Positions 37,051 through 45,822 of a stretch of DNA of 64,000 nt are shown here, in pieces. Made by a program: the position numbers and the translations under genes. Below the pieces are notes generated by a model. That model was given only the letters and a program-made list of their open reading frames with translations, was not told the origin of the DNA and did no database searches. Position 1 is the first letter of the stretch. Each line of letters opens with the position of its first letter. Origin of the DNA: Alkaliphilus flagellatus (lineage in GTDB: Bacteria; Bacillota; Clostridia; Peptostreptococcales; Natronincolaceae); contig NZ_JAHLQK010000001.1 of NCBI RefSeq assembly GCF_018919215.1, positions 776,430 to 840,429 of the forward strand. Reading direction: 5' to 3'.

Positions 37051-37521
37051 ATGCTAATATATGATATCCCAGGTATGGGAAAAATAAAAATAGAAAATAT
37101 AGTTTTTGACTATAATGGAACTATAGCTGTTGATGGAAAATTGTTAGATGAAGTTAAAAATTTTTTAATTAAACTCAAAGACCTGGCAAAAGTATATGTA
37201 CTTACTGCCGATACCTATGGAACTGTTGAAGCAGAATGCTGTAAGCTAGGAATAAATATAAAGACCTTTCCAAAGGAAAATGCCAGTTATTTTAAAAAAG
37301 AAATAGTAGAGGAGCTTGGCTGTAAAAATACTATTTGTATTGGAAATGGTTTTAATGATATAGAAATGTTTAAAATATGTGGTATATCCATAGCTATTGT
37401 TGGAGAAGAGGGGTGCAGTGGTAAACTTTTAGCTAATTCTGATATAGTAGTTAAATCTATAGAAGATGCAATTAATATTATATTAAATGAAAATAGAATG
37501 AAGGCTACATTAAGAAGTTGA
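37051..37521 (+). CDS. HAD-superfamily hydrolase (soluble P-type-ATPase-like)
   Basis: 156 aa from ATG 37051 behind AGGAGGTG. HAD motif I is FDYNGTIAVDG, with Asn at the position that is usually Asp in DxDGT. Motif II lies around VLTADTYGT, and motif IV is IGNGFNDIEMF. It resembles the P-domain of metal-pumping P-type ATPases without membrane helices. Sits last in the pst operon, so a role in phosphate metabolism is possible, though the substrate is unknown. Confidence 0.8.
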   Translation: MLIYDIPGMGKIKIENIVFDYNGTIAVDGKLLDEVKNFLIKLKDLAKVYVLTADTYGTVEAECCKLGINIKTFPKENASYFKKEIVEELGCKNTICIGNGFNDIEMFKICGISIAIVGEEGCSGKLLANSDIVVKSIEDAINIILNENRMKATLRS

Positions 37522-37522
37522 T

Positions 37523-37557
37523 TGAGTCACACTATATTAGTTGTGGCTCTTTTTTAT
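37523..37557 (+). terminator. terminator of the pst operon
   Basis: GAGTCACACTA / TTGTGGCTC stem with T6. Confidence 0.8.
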
Positions 37558-37605
37558 TGAAATTAATGCTGCATTTATGATGGTTTTGTGAGGCATAGTC
37601 GAAAT

Positions 37606-37645
37606 TTCCAAGAAAAATTAATATGTTGACTAATTTTTCTTGGAA
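37606..37645. repeat. 15-bp perfect inverted repeat
   Basis: TTCCAAGAAAAATTA and its exact reverse complement separated by 10 nt, followed at once by GGAGG. No T-run follows, so it is not an ordinary terminator. May be a regulatory hairpin or the scar of the deletion that left the adjacent chrA fragment. Confidence 0.6.
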
Positions 37646-37874
37646 GGAGGATAACTATGGTTTATATATAAGGTTATTTCTAACATTTTTTAATAAAAGC
37701 GTCACTATAAAAACACTACCTAGCATACTGATGAATCCTAAAATTTTTATAAATATAAAAGGTGCAATAATATTTGTAATAGCCTTAATATTATTGAAAA
37801 AATATAAGATTCATCCTATTGTCTTAATAGTTTTATCTGCATTAGTAGGAATTCTATTGTTTTATGCTGTATAA
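37623..37874 (+). pseudogene. chromate transporter (ChrA) C-terminal remnant
   Basis: The last 45 codons (IKGAIIFVIALILLKKYKIH then PIVLIVLSALVGILLFYAV) match the end of the intact ChrA half at 38754-39278, which ends KSKLHPILVIVLSGVLGTVFYG. No ChrA sequence precedes it, and the first 35 codons have no recognisable relation. Interpreted as the tail of a lost chromate-transporter gene. Confidence 0.65.
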
Positions 37875-37916
37875 CCCATAGTTAAATAATTTTAACTATT
37901 AGTAAAATTATTTATA

Positions 37917-37962
37917 AAATAGAATCCTTGGCAATATGTGAAGAATTCTATATTTTTATTTA
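37917..37962 (+). terminator. terminator-like hairpin
   Basis: TAGAATCCTT / AAGAATTCTA around GGCAATATGTG, followed by TATTTTTAT. The rest of 37875-38173 is AT-rich without a gene. Confidence 0.55.
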
Positions 37963-38173
37963 TAGTTTAAGGAGTTAATTAAACAATTAACTATAATTTA
38001 AAATTATAGAAATATAATTAAACATAATTTTTCGTTATAGTACTTATGTGTTACAATTTAGTTGAAAAGAAAATACTTATTAGGTAATAGACAACTTCAT
38101 TGAAGCATAACAAAGTATTTATCTAATCAGTTTCATTAGTCACATTATAGTAATAATCATCGGAGGGATTTTA

Positions 38174-38764
38174 ATGAAAGAGTTATTAACAATGTTTTTT
38201 AGTTTTTTTAAGATCGGTGCCTTTACCTTTGGTGGAGGGTATGCAATGATACCATTAATAGAAAAGGAAGTAGTTGAAACAAAAAAATGGATTTCTAAAG
38301 AAGAATTTACAGATATTCTTGTAATATCTCAAAGTTTTCCAGGAGCCCTTCCAGTTAACTCCTCTTTGTTTATTGGATATAAGCTAGGTGGGGTTGTAGG
38401 AGCAATAATAGCACTTTTAGGTGTAATAATACCATCATTTCTAATAATACTTACAATAGCTATTTCCTTTGCTCATTTTAGGGATAATCCTGCTGTAGAT
38501 AATGTATTTAAAGGTATTACAGGGGCAGTACCAGTTTTAGTATTGTTAGCGGTAAAAAGCTTATCTAAATCTGTAAAAAAGAACACAGTAAATATTATGA
38601 TAACCGTAATTTGTGTAATATCTATTGTAGTATTTGATATTCATCCAGTTATAATGATTTTCTTATCTGCTCTTTATGGAATCTTTTTTTCAGAAAAACA
38701 AGCAGAAAAAGATAATGAAGCTTCTTTGGAAAGGCAGGTAGAGAAAATTGAAAATGCTAATTAA
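38174..38764 (+). CDS. chrA: chromate transporter, N-terminal-type half
   Basis: 196 aa, ATG 38174 after CGGAGGG. Membrane protein of the CHR family short form: FFSFFKIGAFTFGGGYAMIPLIEKEVV, then the SQSFPGALPVNSSLFIGYKLGG loop. Five to six helices and a charged C-terminal tail. Short CHR proteins work as a pair; its stop overlaps the start of the second half. Exports chromate in known cases, but many anaerobe copies have unknown anions as substrate. Confidence 0.88.
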   Translation: MKELLTMFFSFFKIGAFTFGGGYAMIPLIEKEVVETKKWISKEEFTDILVISQSFPGALPVNSSLFIGYKLGGVVGAIIALLGVIIPSFLIILTIAISFAHFRDNPAVDNVFKGITGAVPVLVLLAVKSLSKSVKKNTVNIMITVICVISIVVFDIHPVIMIFLSALYGIFFSEKQAEKDNEASLERQVEKIENAN

Positions 38765-39278
38765 TTTATTTCTTAGTTTTTTTAAGATTGGAATTTTCGG
38801 ATACGGTGGAGGATATGCGATGCTACCTTTAATAGAGAGGGAAGTTGTAATAACAAATCCATGGTTAACTTCATCCGAATTTTTAGATATTATAGGTATT
38901 TCACAAATGACACCTGGGCCAATATCAATTAATACAGCAACATTCGTTGGGTATAGAATTGGTGGTTTTCTAGGTAGTGTATTTGCAACTGTGGGTGTAG
39001 TATCATTTTCTTTTATTTTGGTTTCTATAGCAACACATTATATATTAAAATTTAAAAACTCTAAGATATTAAAAAATGCATTAATGGGTATGAGACCAGC
39101 CTTAATCGGACTTATAATAAGTGCTTTTATTTCATTGGCAAGTAAATCATATTTGGATTTTAAGTCCATAATAATAGGTGTCATTATTTTACTAGTAAGT
39201 TTAAAGTCAAAGCTTCATCCAATACTTGTAATTGTATTATCTGGAGTGTTAGGAACAGTATTTTATGGAGTATTATAG
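38754..39278 (+). CDS. chrA: chromate transporter, second half
   Basis: 174 aa from ATG 38754, inside the end of the preceding gene (a TTG at 38748 is also in frame). Mirrors its partner: FFKIGIFGYGGGYAMLPLIEREVV and SQMTPGPISINTATFVGYRIGG. The two products should assemble as an antiparallel heterodimer, as described for paired short-chain CHR proteins. Confidence 0.88.
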   Translation: MLINLFLSFFKIGIFGYGGGYAMLPLIEREVVITNPWLTSSEFLDIIGISQMTPGPISINTATFVGYRIGGFLGSVFATVGVVSFSFILVSIATHYILKFKNSKILKNALMGMRPALIGLIISAFISLASKSYLDFKSIIIGVIILLVSLKSKLHPILVIVLSGVLGTVFYGVL

Positions 39279-39365
39279 AAAAACAACGTAGTGGAACTTA
39301 AGTCTTAGTATGGTTGGTAAAGTATTTAAATTTGAAATCCTTATACTTATTATAATAATGAAGCT

Positions 39366-39405
39366 TAATGCCATATTGAGTTGTATAACTTAATTTGGCA
39401 TTTTC
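39366..39405 (+). terminator. terminator after the chrA pair
   Basis: AATGCCA / TGGCATT outer arm with inner ATTGAGTT / AACTTAAT pairing and TTTT at the end. Confidence 0.65.
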
Positions 39406-39563
39406 TACTTATATTAGAATCAGATATAGAGGTATATCGGTGCGAAAAAATTATGATGTAATTTTAAAATGGAAAAGAAGTTCTGTTAGATGATATAATT
39501 GAGTAAACGAGAAGACCTTACTTAACTAAAAAAGTAATAAGTAACTTTAAAAGGAGAAAAAAG

Positions 39564-41408
39564 ATGGATGTTTACAATGTACTAAAAACCTATTTTGGAT
39601 ATGAAAAATTTAGAATAGGCCAAGAAAAATTAGTTGAGAGTATAATTAATGGTAAGGATGCTTTAGGTATAATGCCTACTGGTGGAGGGAAATCACTTTG
39701 CTATCAGTTACCTGCCATAATCTTAGAAGGAATAACAATAGTAATTTCACCACTAATAGCCCTTATGAAAGATCAGGTGGATTCATTAAAGGAAATGGGT
39801 ATAGCAGGAACTTATATTAATAGTACAATGGAACAAAATGAGCTTATTACAAGAATTAATGAGATAAGAGAGAACAGATATAAAATATTATATGTTGCTC
39901 CAGAACGACTAAATACAAGTTATTTTAAAGATTTAATTAAAGACATAAAGATTTCATTTGTAGCAATAGATGAGGCCCATTGTATAAGTCAATGGGGACA
40001 TGATTTTAGACCTAGTTACCTTGAAATACCTAAATTTATTGACTCATTAAAGACTAGACCTGTAGTAGGAGCATTTACTGCAACTGCTACAAAAGAAATA
40101 GTACATGAAATAAAGCATCTAATTAATTTAAATAATCCAGTAGAATCAATAATAGGTTTTGATAGACCAAACTTGTTTTATGAGGTTGTAAAAACTAGTA
40201 ATAAATTTTCTTATTTAGTTGATTATCTAAATTCTAACTTTCAAGAAGATACTGGAATAATATATTGTGCTACAAGGAAAACAGTAGAGTCTCTAGTGAA
40301 AAAATTAAATGATAAAGGTTTTTCTGCTATTGGATACCATGGAGGGATGGACTCTGAGGAGCGGCAACAAAATCAAGATGATTTCATATTTAATCGAACT
40401 AGGATAATTGTAGCAACTAATGCCTTTGGCATGGGAATAGATAAGCCAGATGTAAGGTTTGTTGTTCATTATAATATGCCTAAAAATATGGAGGCATATT
40501 ATCAAGAAGCTGGTAGGGCTGGAAGAGATGGAGAGAAAAGTAATTGTACTTTGTTATATTCACCCTCTGATGTTGTGAAGCAAAAACTTATAATACAGAA
40601 TGAAAATCTATCCAATGAACGTGAAGAATTGATATATAAGAATCTACAATATCTAGTTGGTTATTGTCATACAAATGATTGTCTGAGAAATAGCATATTA
40701 AGTTATTTCGGAGAAGAAATAGAAAACAGCAAATGTAATAATTGTGGAAATTGTTTAGATCAATCTGAAATGATGGACATTACAGAAGAATCACAAAAAA
40801 TTTTATCTTGTATTTACAGAACTAATCAGAGATATGGACTAACAACTATTATTCAAGTTTTAAGAGGTTCAAAGAATAAAAGATTAATAGAATTTGGGCT
40901 GGATAAAGTTTCTACCTATGGAATAATGACAGACTACAGTGAAATTGCAGTTAGAGAGATTACAATGACCCTTGTATCGAAGGGGTATATCCACATAACT
41001 GCAGATAAGTTTCCTATTTTAAAGCTAACTGAAAAATCACGTGAAGTATTAAAGGGAGAAGTAAAGGTTTACCACAAGAAACATTTAGTTGAGAGAAAAA
41101 TAGTAGGAAATGAAAAAGAAGGATTACAGAAAAAGGATGCAAAGGATAATTACGATAAAGATTTATTTAATAAACTTAAAGAATTAAGATATTCTATAGC
41201 AAAGGAAAGGAACATAGCTCCATTTATGGTTTTCCATGATGCGACCCTAAAGGGAATGGCCTCATATCTTCCTAAGGATAAAGAAGAATTACTAACAATA
41301 AGTGGAGTAGGGGTAAAAAAATATGATAGCTATGGAGAAACTTTTATAAGTTTAATTAAAGAGTATTGTAATGAAAAAGAATTAAATAACAGCATTATAC
41401 AAGAATAG
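39564..41408 (+). CDS. recQ: ATP-dependent DNA helicase RecQ
   Basis: 614 aa. Walker A MPTGGGKSLCYQLP near residue 38, DEAH-box AIDEAHCISQWGHDFRPSY, GAFTATAT, motif VI YYQEAGRAGRDG. The RQC zinc site is C...C (YCHTNDCLRNSILSYFG then CNNCGNC near 390). A C-terminal HRDC domain covers about residues 530-610. Unwinds DNA 3'-5' in recombination repair. The next LysR gene starts within 12 nt. Confidence 0.96.
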   Translation: MDVYNVLKTYFGYEKFRIGQEKLVESIINGKDALGIMPTGGGKSLCYQLPAIILEGITIVISPLIALMKDQVDSLKEMGIAGTYINSTMEQNELITRINEIRENRYKILYVAPERLNTSYFKDLIKDIKISFVAIDEAHCISQWGHDFRPSYLEIPKFIDSLKTRPVVGAFTATATKEIVHEIKHLINLNNPVESIIGFDRPNLFYEVVKTSNKFSYLVDYLNSNFQEDTGIIYCATRKTVESLVKKLNDKGFSAIGYHGGMDSEERQQNQDDFIFNRTRIIVATNAFGMGIDKPDVRFVVHYNMPKNMEAYYQEAGRAGRDGEKSNCTLLYSPSDVVKQKLIIQNENLSNEREELIYKNLQYLVGYCHTNDCLRNSILSYFGEEIENSKCNNCGNCLDQSEMMDITEESQKILSCIYRTNQRYGLTTIIQVLRGSKNKRLIEFGLDKVSTYGIMTDYSEIAVREITMTLVSKGYIHITADKFPILKLTEKSREVLKGEVKVYHKKHLVERKIVGNEKEGLQKKDAKDNYDKDLFNKLKELRYSIAKERNIAPFMVFHDATLKGMASYLPKDKEELLTISGVGVKKYDSYGETFISLIKEYCNEKELNNSIIQE

Positions 41409-41420
41409 AAGGTGAAGAAA

Positions 41421-42314
41421 ATGATCGATTCGAGAATTGTTACTTTTATTACAGTAGCTAAAACTAAAAATTTTACAAGGGCTGCTGAAATTTTAAATTT
41501 AACTCAACCAGGGGTTTATCAACAAATTCAATATTTGGAAAATTATTATGAAGTAAAATTTATAAAGAAAGAAGGAAGGATATTAAAGCTTACAGAGGAA
41601 GGAGAATTTTTTTTACAATATGCTAAGGAAATAATAAATATATCAGCAGAGATGGAGCGAAATCTAAGAAATGGTGCGCCTACTATTAAAAGGCATAACA
41701 TAGCAGCTACTATGACTATTGGTGGATATGTAATTCCATCTATTTTAGGAGACTATAAAAAAGATAATCCTAATATAAACATAGCATTATCAGTAAATAA
41801 TACTAATATAATTTTAAAAAAGATAGTTGATAGAGAGGTTGAATTAGCCTTAATAGAAGGGCCCTTTGATAAAATAAAGTTTAAGTATAAAAAATTTAAA
41901 GAAGATGAACTTGTTTTAGCAGTTTCATCAAAGCATGATTTCGCAAAGAGAGAATCAGTTAAGCTTAATGAAGTTTTAAAAGGAAATCTATTGCTTAGAG
42001 AGCCTGGTTCAGGTACGAGGGAGATATTTGAAGGTGAATTAATTAGTCACGGCTATAGCACAGATACAATTAGTGGATGTATGGAAGTTGGCAGTATTAG
42101 CGCAATTGTTTCTCTTGTTAAAGCTAATGTGGGTTACACAATTATCTCTAAAGAAGCAATAAAAAAAGAAACAAGTAAAGGAACTATAGTAATTGTTCCT
42201 ATAGATAATTTTAGAATGTATAGAGATTTTAATTTTGTATATCTATATGAAAAAGAAATTGATTTTATAGATAATTTTATTGAGTTTTGCTGTAATTATG
42301 ATGGACTTAAATAA
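41421..42314 (+). CDS. LysR-family transcriptional regulator
   Basis: 297 aa from ATG 41421 (AGAAGGTGA 8 nt upstream; the in-frame GTG 41412 lies within that site). Winged HTH FITVAKTKNFTRAAEILNLTQPGVYQQIQYLE, and a periplasmic-binding-like effector domain with LREPGSGTREIFE and SISAIVSLVKANVGYTIISK. The LREPGSGTRE segment is frequent in CysL/YwfK-like sulfur regulators. Target genes are not evident; it follows recQ. Confidence 0.9.
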   Translation: MIDSRIVTFITVAKTKNFTRAAEILNLTQPGVYQQIQYLENYYEVKFIKKEGRILKLTEEGEFFLQYAKEIINISAEMERNLRNGAPTIKRHNIAATMTIGGYVIPSILGDYKKDNPNINIALSVNNTNIILKKIVDREVELALIEGPFDKIKFKYKKFKEDELVLAVSSKHDFAKRESVKLNEVLKGNLLLREPGSGTREIFEGELISHGYSTDTISGCMEVGSISAIVSLVKANVGYTIISKEAIKKETSKGTIVIVPIDNFRMYRDFNFVYLYEKEIDFIDNFIEFCCNYDGLK

Positions 42315-42315
42315 T

Positions 42316-42353
42316 AAGGAGCATATTGGGTTATTAACCTAATATGCTCCTTA
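42316..42353. terminator. bidirectional terminator between convergent LysR and MATE genes
   Basis: AAGGAGCATATTGGGTT / AACCTAATATGCTCCTT, one mismatch in a 17-bp stem. Confidence 0.85.
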
Positions 42354-42366
42354 GTAAAATTTAATA

Positions 42367-43722
42367 TTACAATTGCACTTTAGCGGTTTTAGTTTTTCTA
42401 TAAAGAGAAAATGCTACTAATAAAGTTATCGCTTCACTTAATATAATGCTTAACCAAATACCTGTTGGTCCCATAAATACAGGTAAAGTCATAAGGAAGA
42501 ATACTGTTAATATAACACTTCTTGAAAGTGAAACAATATTTGAATATTTAACCTTTTCTACTGCAAGAAAATAAGTTGAAAAAGTTAAGTTCATTCCTGT
42601 AAATATAAAGGCTATAGCATATATTTGCAATGGTCTTATAGTCATAGATATAAGATCAATATCAGATGAAGCAAAAATTTTAGCTATTGGACCCGGTAGT
42701 AATAAGCATATTAAGAAAAACAAGATGCCTAAGGATAAGTTGGTTATTAGTCCAAGTTTTAAAGCATGCTTTACTCTTTTAGGCTCATTAGCACCATGAT
42801 TATAGCTAACTATCGGTTGAATCCCTTGTGCTATTCCTAAGAAGGCCATAAAAACAAAAAGTGCAACATAAGCTATTATACCATAGGCTGAAACTCCAAT
42901 TTCACCGAGATATTTTAATGTGGTTACTGTAAAGGTAAAAGTCACAATACCTAATGATAATTCTTGAATAAAGGCCGAAACTCCAATTGTTGATATGTCT
43001 TTTAAAATTTTAAAATTAAACTGTGGTTTTACAAGCTTCAATTGCCCCTTTTTTAATATAAAATGACTTAATAAAATCAATACACTAAATATTTGTCCAA
43101 TACTAGTAGCTACAGCGGCACCTGTTATACCCCACTTAAATATATATATAAACACATAATCAAGAGTAATATTTGTAATAGCACCGATCACCATAGCAAT
43201 CATAGTAATTCTTGGGTTACCATCATTTCTAACAATTACACTTAGCCCATAGCTTAAAGCCAAGGTAAAAGAGAATGTGCATAATATAAATAAATATTCC
43301 TTTACACCACCTATTAACAATTCTGTTGCACCTAACATTAATGCTAACTGGTGAAGAAACAGGTTACCGAATATTGCTAAGGTTACACTAAAACCAAACA
43401 TTAAAACTAATGCAATAGAAAATATGTTGTTAGCTTCCTCAACCTTGTTTTGTGCAAATTTCATTGAGATTATAGTAGATGCACCCATGCATATAAATAT
43501 TGTAAATGCTAGTATAAATTCCATAACTGGACTTGCCATTGTAACAACTGCTAGGGCATTGGCACCTATACCTCTACCTATAAATATTCCATCTACAATT
43601 AGATACAACGCATTTCCTAGCATTGCAAATAGAGAAGGAAATGCGTAATGAAGAAATATTTTTTTGATATTGCCATTTCTTAAATTTAATTCTGATGATG
43701 GCATATTTGTAACTGAATCCAT
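42367..43722 (-). CDS. MATE family multidrug efflux transporter
   Basis: 451 aa, twelve predicted helices. MATE repeats visible: IFLHYAFPSLFAMLGNALYLIVDGIFIG and, in the second half, GIAQGIQPIVSYNHGANEPKRVKHALKLG. Start 43722 has AAAAGGAGG upstream. Uses Na+ or H+ gradients to expel cationic drugs. It follows a MerR regulator in the same direction and has its own MerR-type promoter in the gap. Confidence 0.94.
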   Translation of the reverse strand: MDSVTNMPSSELNLRNGNIKKIFLHYAFPSLFAMLGNALYLIVDGIFIGRGIGANALAVVTMASPVMEFILAFTIFICMGASTIISMKFAQNKVEEANNIFSIALVLMFGFSVTLAIFGNLFLHQLALMLGATELLIGGVKEYLFILCTFSFTLALSYGLSVIVRNDGNPRITMIAMVIGAITNITLDYVFIYIFKWGITGAAVATSIGQIFSVLILLSHFILKKGQLKLVKPQFNFKILKDISTIGVSAFIQELSLGIVTFTFTVTTLKYLGEIGVSAYGIIAYVALFVFMAFLGIAQGIQPIVSYNHGANEPKRVKHALKLGLITNLSLGILFFLICLLLPGPIAKIFASSDIDLISMTIRPLQIYAIAFIFTGMNLTFSTYFLAVEKVKYSNIVSLSRSVILTVFFLMTLPVFMGPTGIWLSIILSEAITLLVAFSLYRKTKTAKVQL

Positions 43723-43754
43723 ATTATTATCCTCCTTTTATCGTCATAATAAAT

Positions 43755-43785
43755 ATGATAAAGTCTATAGTAACTATAGAGTCAA
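43755..43785 (-). promoter_or_regulatory. MerR-type promoter of the MATE gene (19-bp spacer)
   Basis: On the minus strand: TTGACT (43785-43780), a 19-nt spacer that is itself the dyad CTATAGTTACTATAG, and TATCAT (43760-43755). Over-long spacers holding a dyad are the hallmark of MerR activation. A second similar dyad, CTATAATAACTAT, lies just upstream. Confidence 0.85.
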
Positions 43786-43829
43786 TAGTTATTATAGACT
43801 TTAATACATATCGTCAATAGTATTTAACT

Positions 43830-44660
43830 TTAAAGGGATTTAATTGGTATTTGAATTTCTGTAACAAAGGAATCCTCTTTGGTTACCAACAAAGGTTCTA
43901 TTATAGAAAACTCATATATATCTCCAAGAACCTGTATGTTGTTATCGTTTATATATTTCATCAGTTTATCATGGGCATGAAAACTAGTATTATATGGACC
44001 TTTGTACATCGTACAAAGAAAAGTACCACTGGGAACTTTAGATAAGAAGGTTGAATTTTTATTATATATTACATTATTTATTGGCAAAGTTAAGTATTTA
44101 TAATTTAAATATCCCTTGTTTTTAAAGGCTTCATAGGAGCATATAAAACCTATATCTCCATCAAATACTCCAGTTTCATTTTCTAAAAAACTTCCCAGTT
44201 CCCTAAGCGAGTTTTCAAATTGAATTTTATCATCTATATCTTTTATTTGCACTTTTGCTATAGTGCGTTCTTCAAAGGTTTTAATAGTAATTTTACCAAT
44301 TGAATTTGCATCTATTCCAAGTTTCATTCTATTTATTTTATTTGTTATTTTGTTTTTTATATCTAACAAATTTTCAATTTTTGAATCAATTTCTTTACTT
44401 TGTACCTCTAAAAGTTTAATAGATGAAGTTACTTCGCCACTTTGTAATTGTTCTTTTATATCCTTTAAAGGAACACCAAGAAATCTTAAATATTTAATTG
44501 TATCTAAATATATAAACTGTTCAAATGAATAATACCTATAATTGGTATACTTATCAATATATGCAGGAGTTAAAAGACCAATTTTATCGTAGTAACGAAG
44601 AGTTTGGATAGGAATATTATGAATTTTTGATATCTCGCCAATAGAAAAATATTTTTCCAT
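43830..44660 (-). CDS. MerR-family multidrug-type regulator with effector-binding domain
   Basis: 276 aa. N-terminal MerR HTH: FSIGEISKIHNIPIQTLRYYDKIGLLTPAYIDKYTNYRYYS. A coiled-coil segment (about 80-115) and a GyrI-like ligand domain follow, as in BmrR/BltR. Start 44660 follows AAGGGTGA. It lies 107 bp upstream of the MATE gene, which it probably activates when a drug is bound. (The quoted HTH covers residues 4-44.). Confidence 0.93.
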   Translation of the reverse strand: MEKYFSIGEISKIHNIPIQTLRYYDKIGLLTPAYIDKYTNYRYYSFEQFIYLDTIKYLRFLGVPLKDIKEQLQSGEVTSSIKLLEVQSKEIDSKIENLLDIKNKITNKINRMKLGIDANSIGKITIKTFEERTIAKVQIKDIDDKIQFENSLRELGSFLENETGVFDGDIGFICSYEAFKNKGYLNYKYLTLPINNVIYNKNSTFLSKVPSGTFLCTMYKGPYNTSFHAHDKLMKYINDNNIQVLGDIYEFSIIEPLLVTKEDSFVTEIQIPIKSL

Positions 44661-44935
44661 TTAATCACCCTTATAATAGTATTTAAAAAAATAAAAATAA
44701 TATTCGATAACTAACACTTCTAGGATATTAACTACAACGAGAGTAAGATAAAAACTGTGCAGGTCCTAGATTTGTTCAAGCTTAATTTTATTTTAAATAA
44801 ATTATATATGCTTCTATGCATAAACTCAACGAAATATGTAATATACATTATATTTGCAAGGCATCATAAAGGATTCACAAGGCAATTTTATATATCATAA
44901 TATGAATAGATAAAAGAAAAAATGAGGTGAATATT

Positions 44936-45580
44936 ATGAATGAATATAATTGTCTTAAAATCGGAATGGAGGCTCCAGACTTTACAGCTCAAACCACCTT
45001 CGGTCAAATAACACTTTCGGATCTAAAAGGTAAATGGGTAGTGCTTTTTTCCCATCCTGGGGACTTTACACCTGTGTGTACCACTGAGTTTATTGCTTTG
45101 GCAAGGCACAATTGTTATTTTGTACAGAGGAATGCACAATTATTAGGATTAAGCATAGATAGTAACCCATCCCATTTAGCTTGGGTCTATAATATTTATC
45201 AAAATACTGGGATACAAATTCCTTTTCCTGTAATAGCAGATAGTAATGGAAGAATAGCAAAAACTTATGGTATGTTTTCAGCTGATGCAAGTACTACACA
45301 AACTGTAAGAAATGTGTTTTTTATTGATGATAAGCAAGTAATTAGAGCAATTCTTGTTTATCCTCTTACAAATGGAAGAAATATACCAGAACTAATTCGT
45401 ATTCTAGATGCTCTACAAACTACAGATAAGGAAAAGGTGGCAACACCTGCAGATTGGATGCCAGGTCAGCCTGTAATCGTACCTGCTCCACAGACCTATG
45501 ATGAATTATTGAAAAGAAAAACTGGAGAAGAAGGACTTTGTTGTATAGACTGGTATTTATGTTATAAGAATATTAAATAA
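44936..45580 (+). CDS. peroxiredoxin, Prx6-like
   Basis: 214 aa from ATG 44936 with AATGAGGTG 7 nt upstream; GTG 44927 is inside that site. Peroxidatic Cys is C48 in HPGDFTPVCTTEFIALAR. The C-terminal part (TPADWMPGQPVIVPAPQTYDELLKR) is typical of archaeal/clostridial Prx6-type enzymes, and CCIDWY near the end offers resolving cysteines. Reduces H2O2 and alkyl peroxides. Single-gene unit; a reductant such as the AhpD/lipoyl system at 55 kb is possible but unproven. Confidence 0.93.
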   Translation: MNEYNCLKIGMEAPDFTAQTTFGQITLSDLKGKWVVLFSHPGDFTPVCTTEFIALARHNCYFVQRNAQLLGLSIDSNPSHLAWVYNIYQNTGIQIPFPVIADSNGRIAKTYGMFSADASTTQTVRNVFFIDDKQVIRAILVYPLTNGRNIPELIRILDALQTTDKEKVATPADWMPGQPVIVPAPQTYDELLKRKTGEEGLCCIDWYLCYKNIK

Positions 45581-45581
45581 A

Positions 45582-45612
45582 AAAGAAGTCGTATTTTTAC
45601 GGCTTCTTTTCT
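45582..45612 (+). terminator. terminator after peroxiredoxin
   Basis: AAGAAGTCGTA / TACGGCTTCTT with one G-U pair, then TTTT. Confidence 0.8.
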
Positions 45613-45746
45613 ATAGTATATAAAAATTTAATGCTGTTTAAACTATACATGTCTATAGCAAAATAATTTATATTATAAATTAAAAAGAAAAAGATATATT
45701 TTCAAAGGAACTAATAGAAAATATTTTAAATAGGGAGAGAATAGTA

Positions 45747-45818
45747 TTGGAAAAAATTATATTATTACTTATAATTATTATAAATAGTATATTTGTGATA
45801 AGATTTATACAGGAGTGA
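45747..45818 (+). CDS. possible 23-aa hydrophobic peptide
   Basis: TTG 45747 with AGGGAGAGA about 6 nt upstream reads MEKIILLLIIIINSIFVIRF then IQE; its stop lies inside the ribosome site of the next gene. The product would be a single membrane helix with a positive tail. No family recognised; may be a small membrane protein or a translation-coupling leader for the downstream enzyme. Confidence 0.35.
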   Translation: MEKIILLLIIIINSIFVIRFIQE

Positions 45819-45822
45819 TTAA

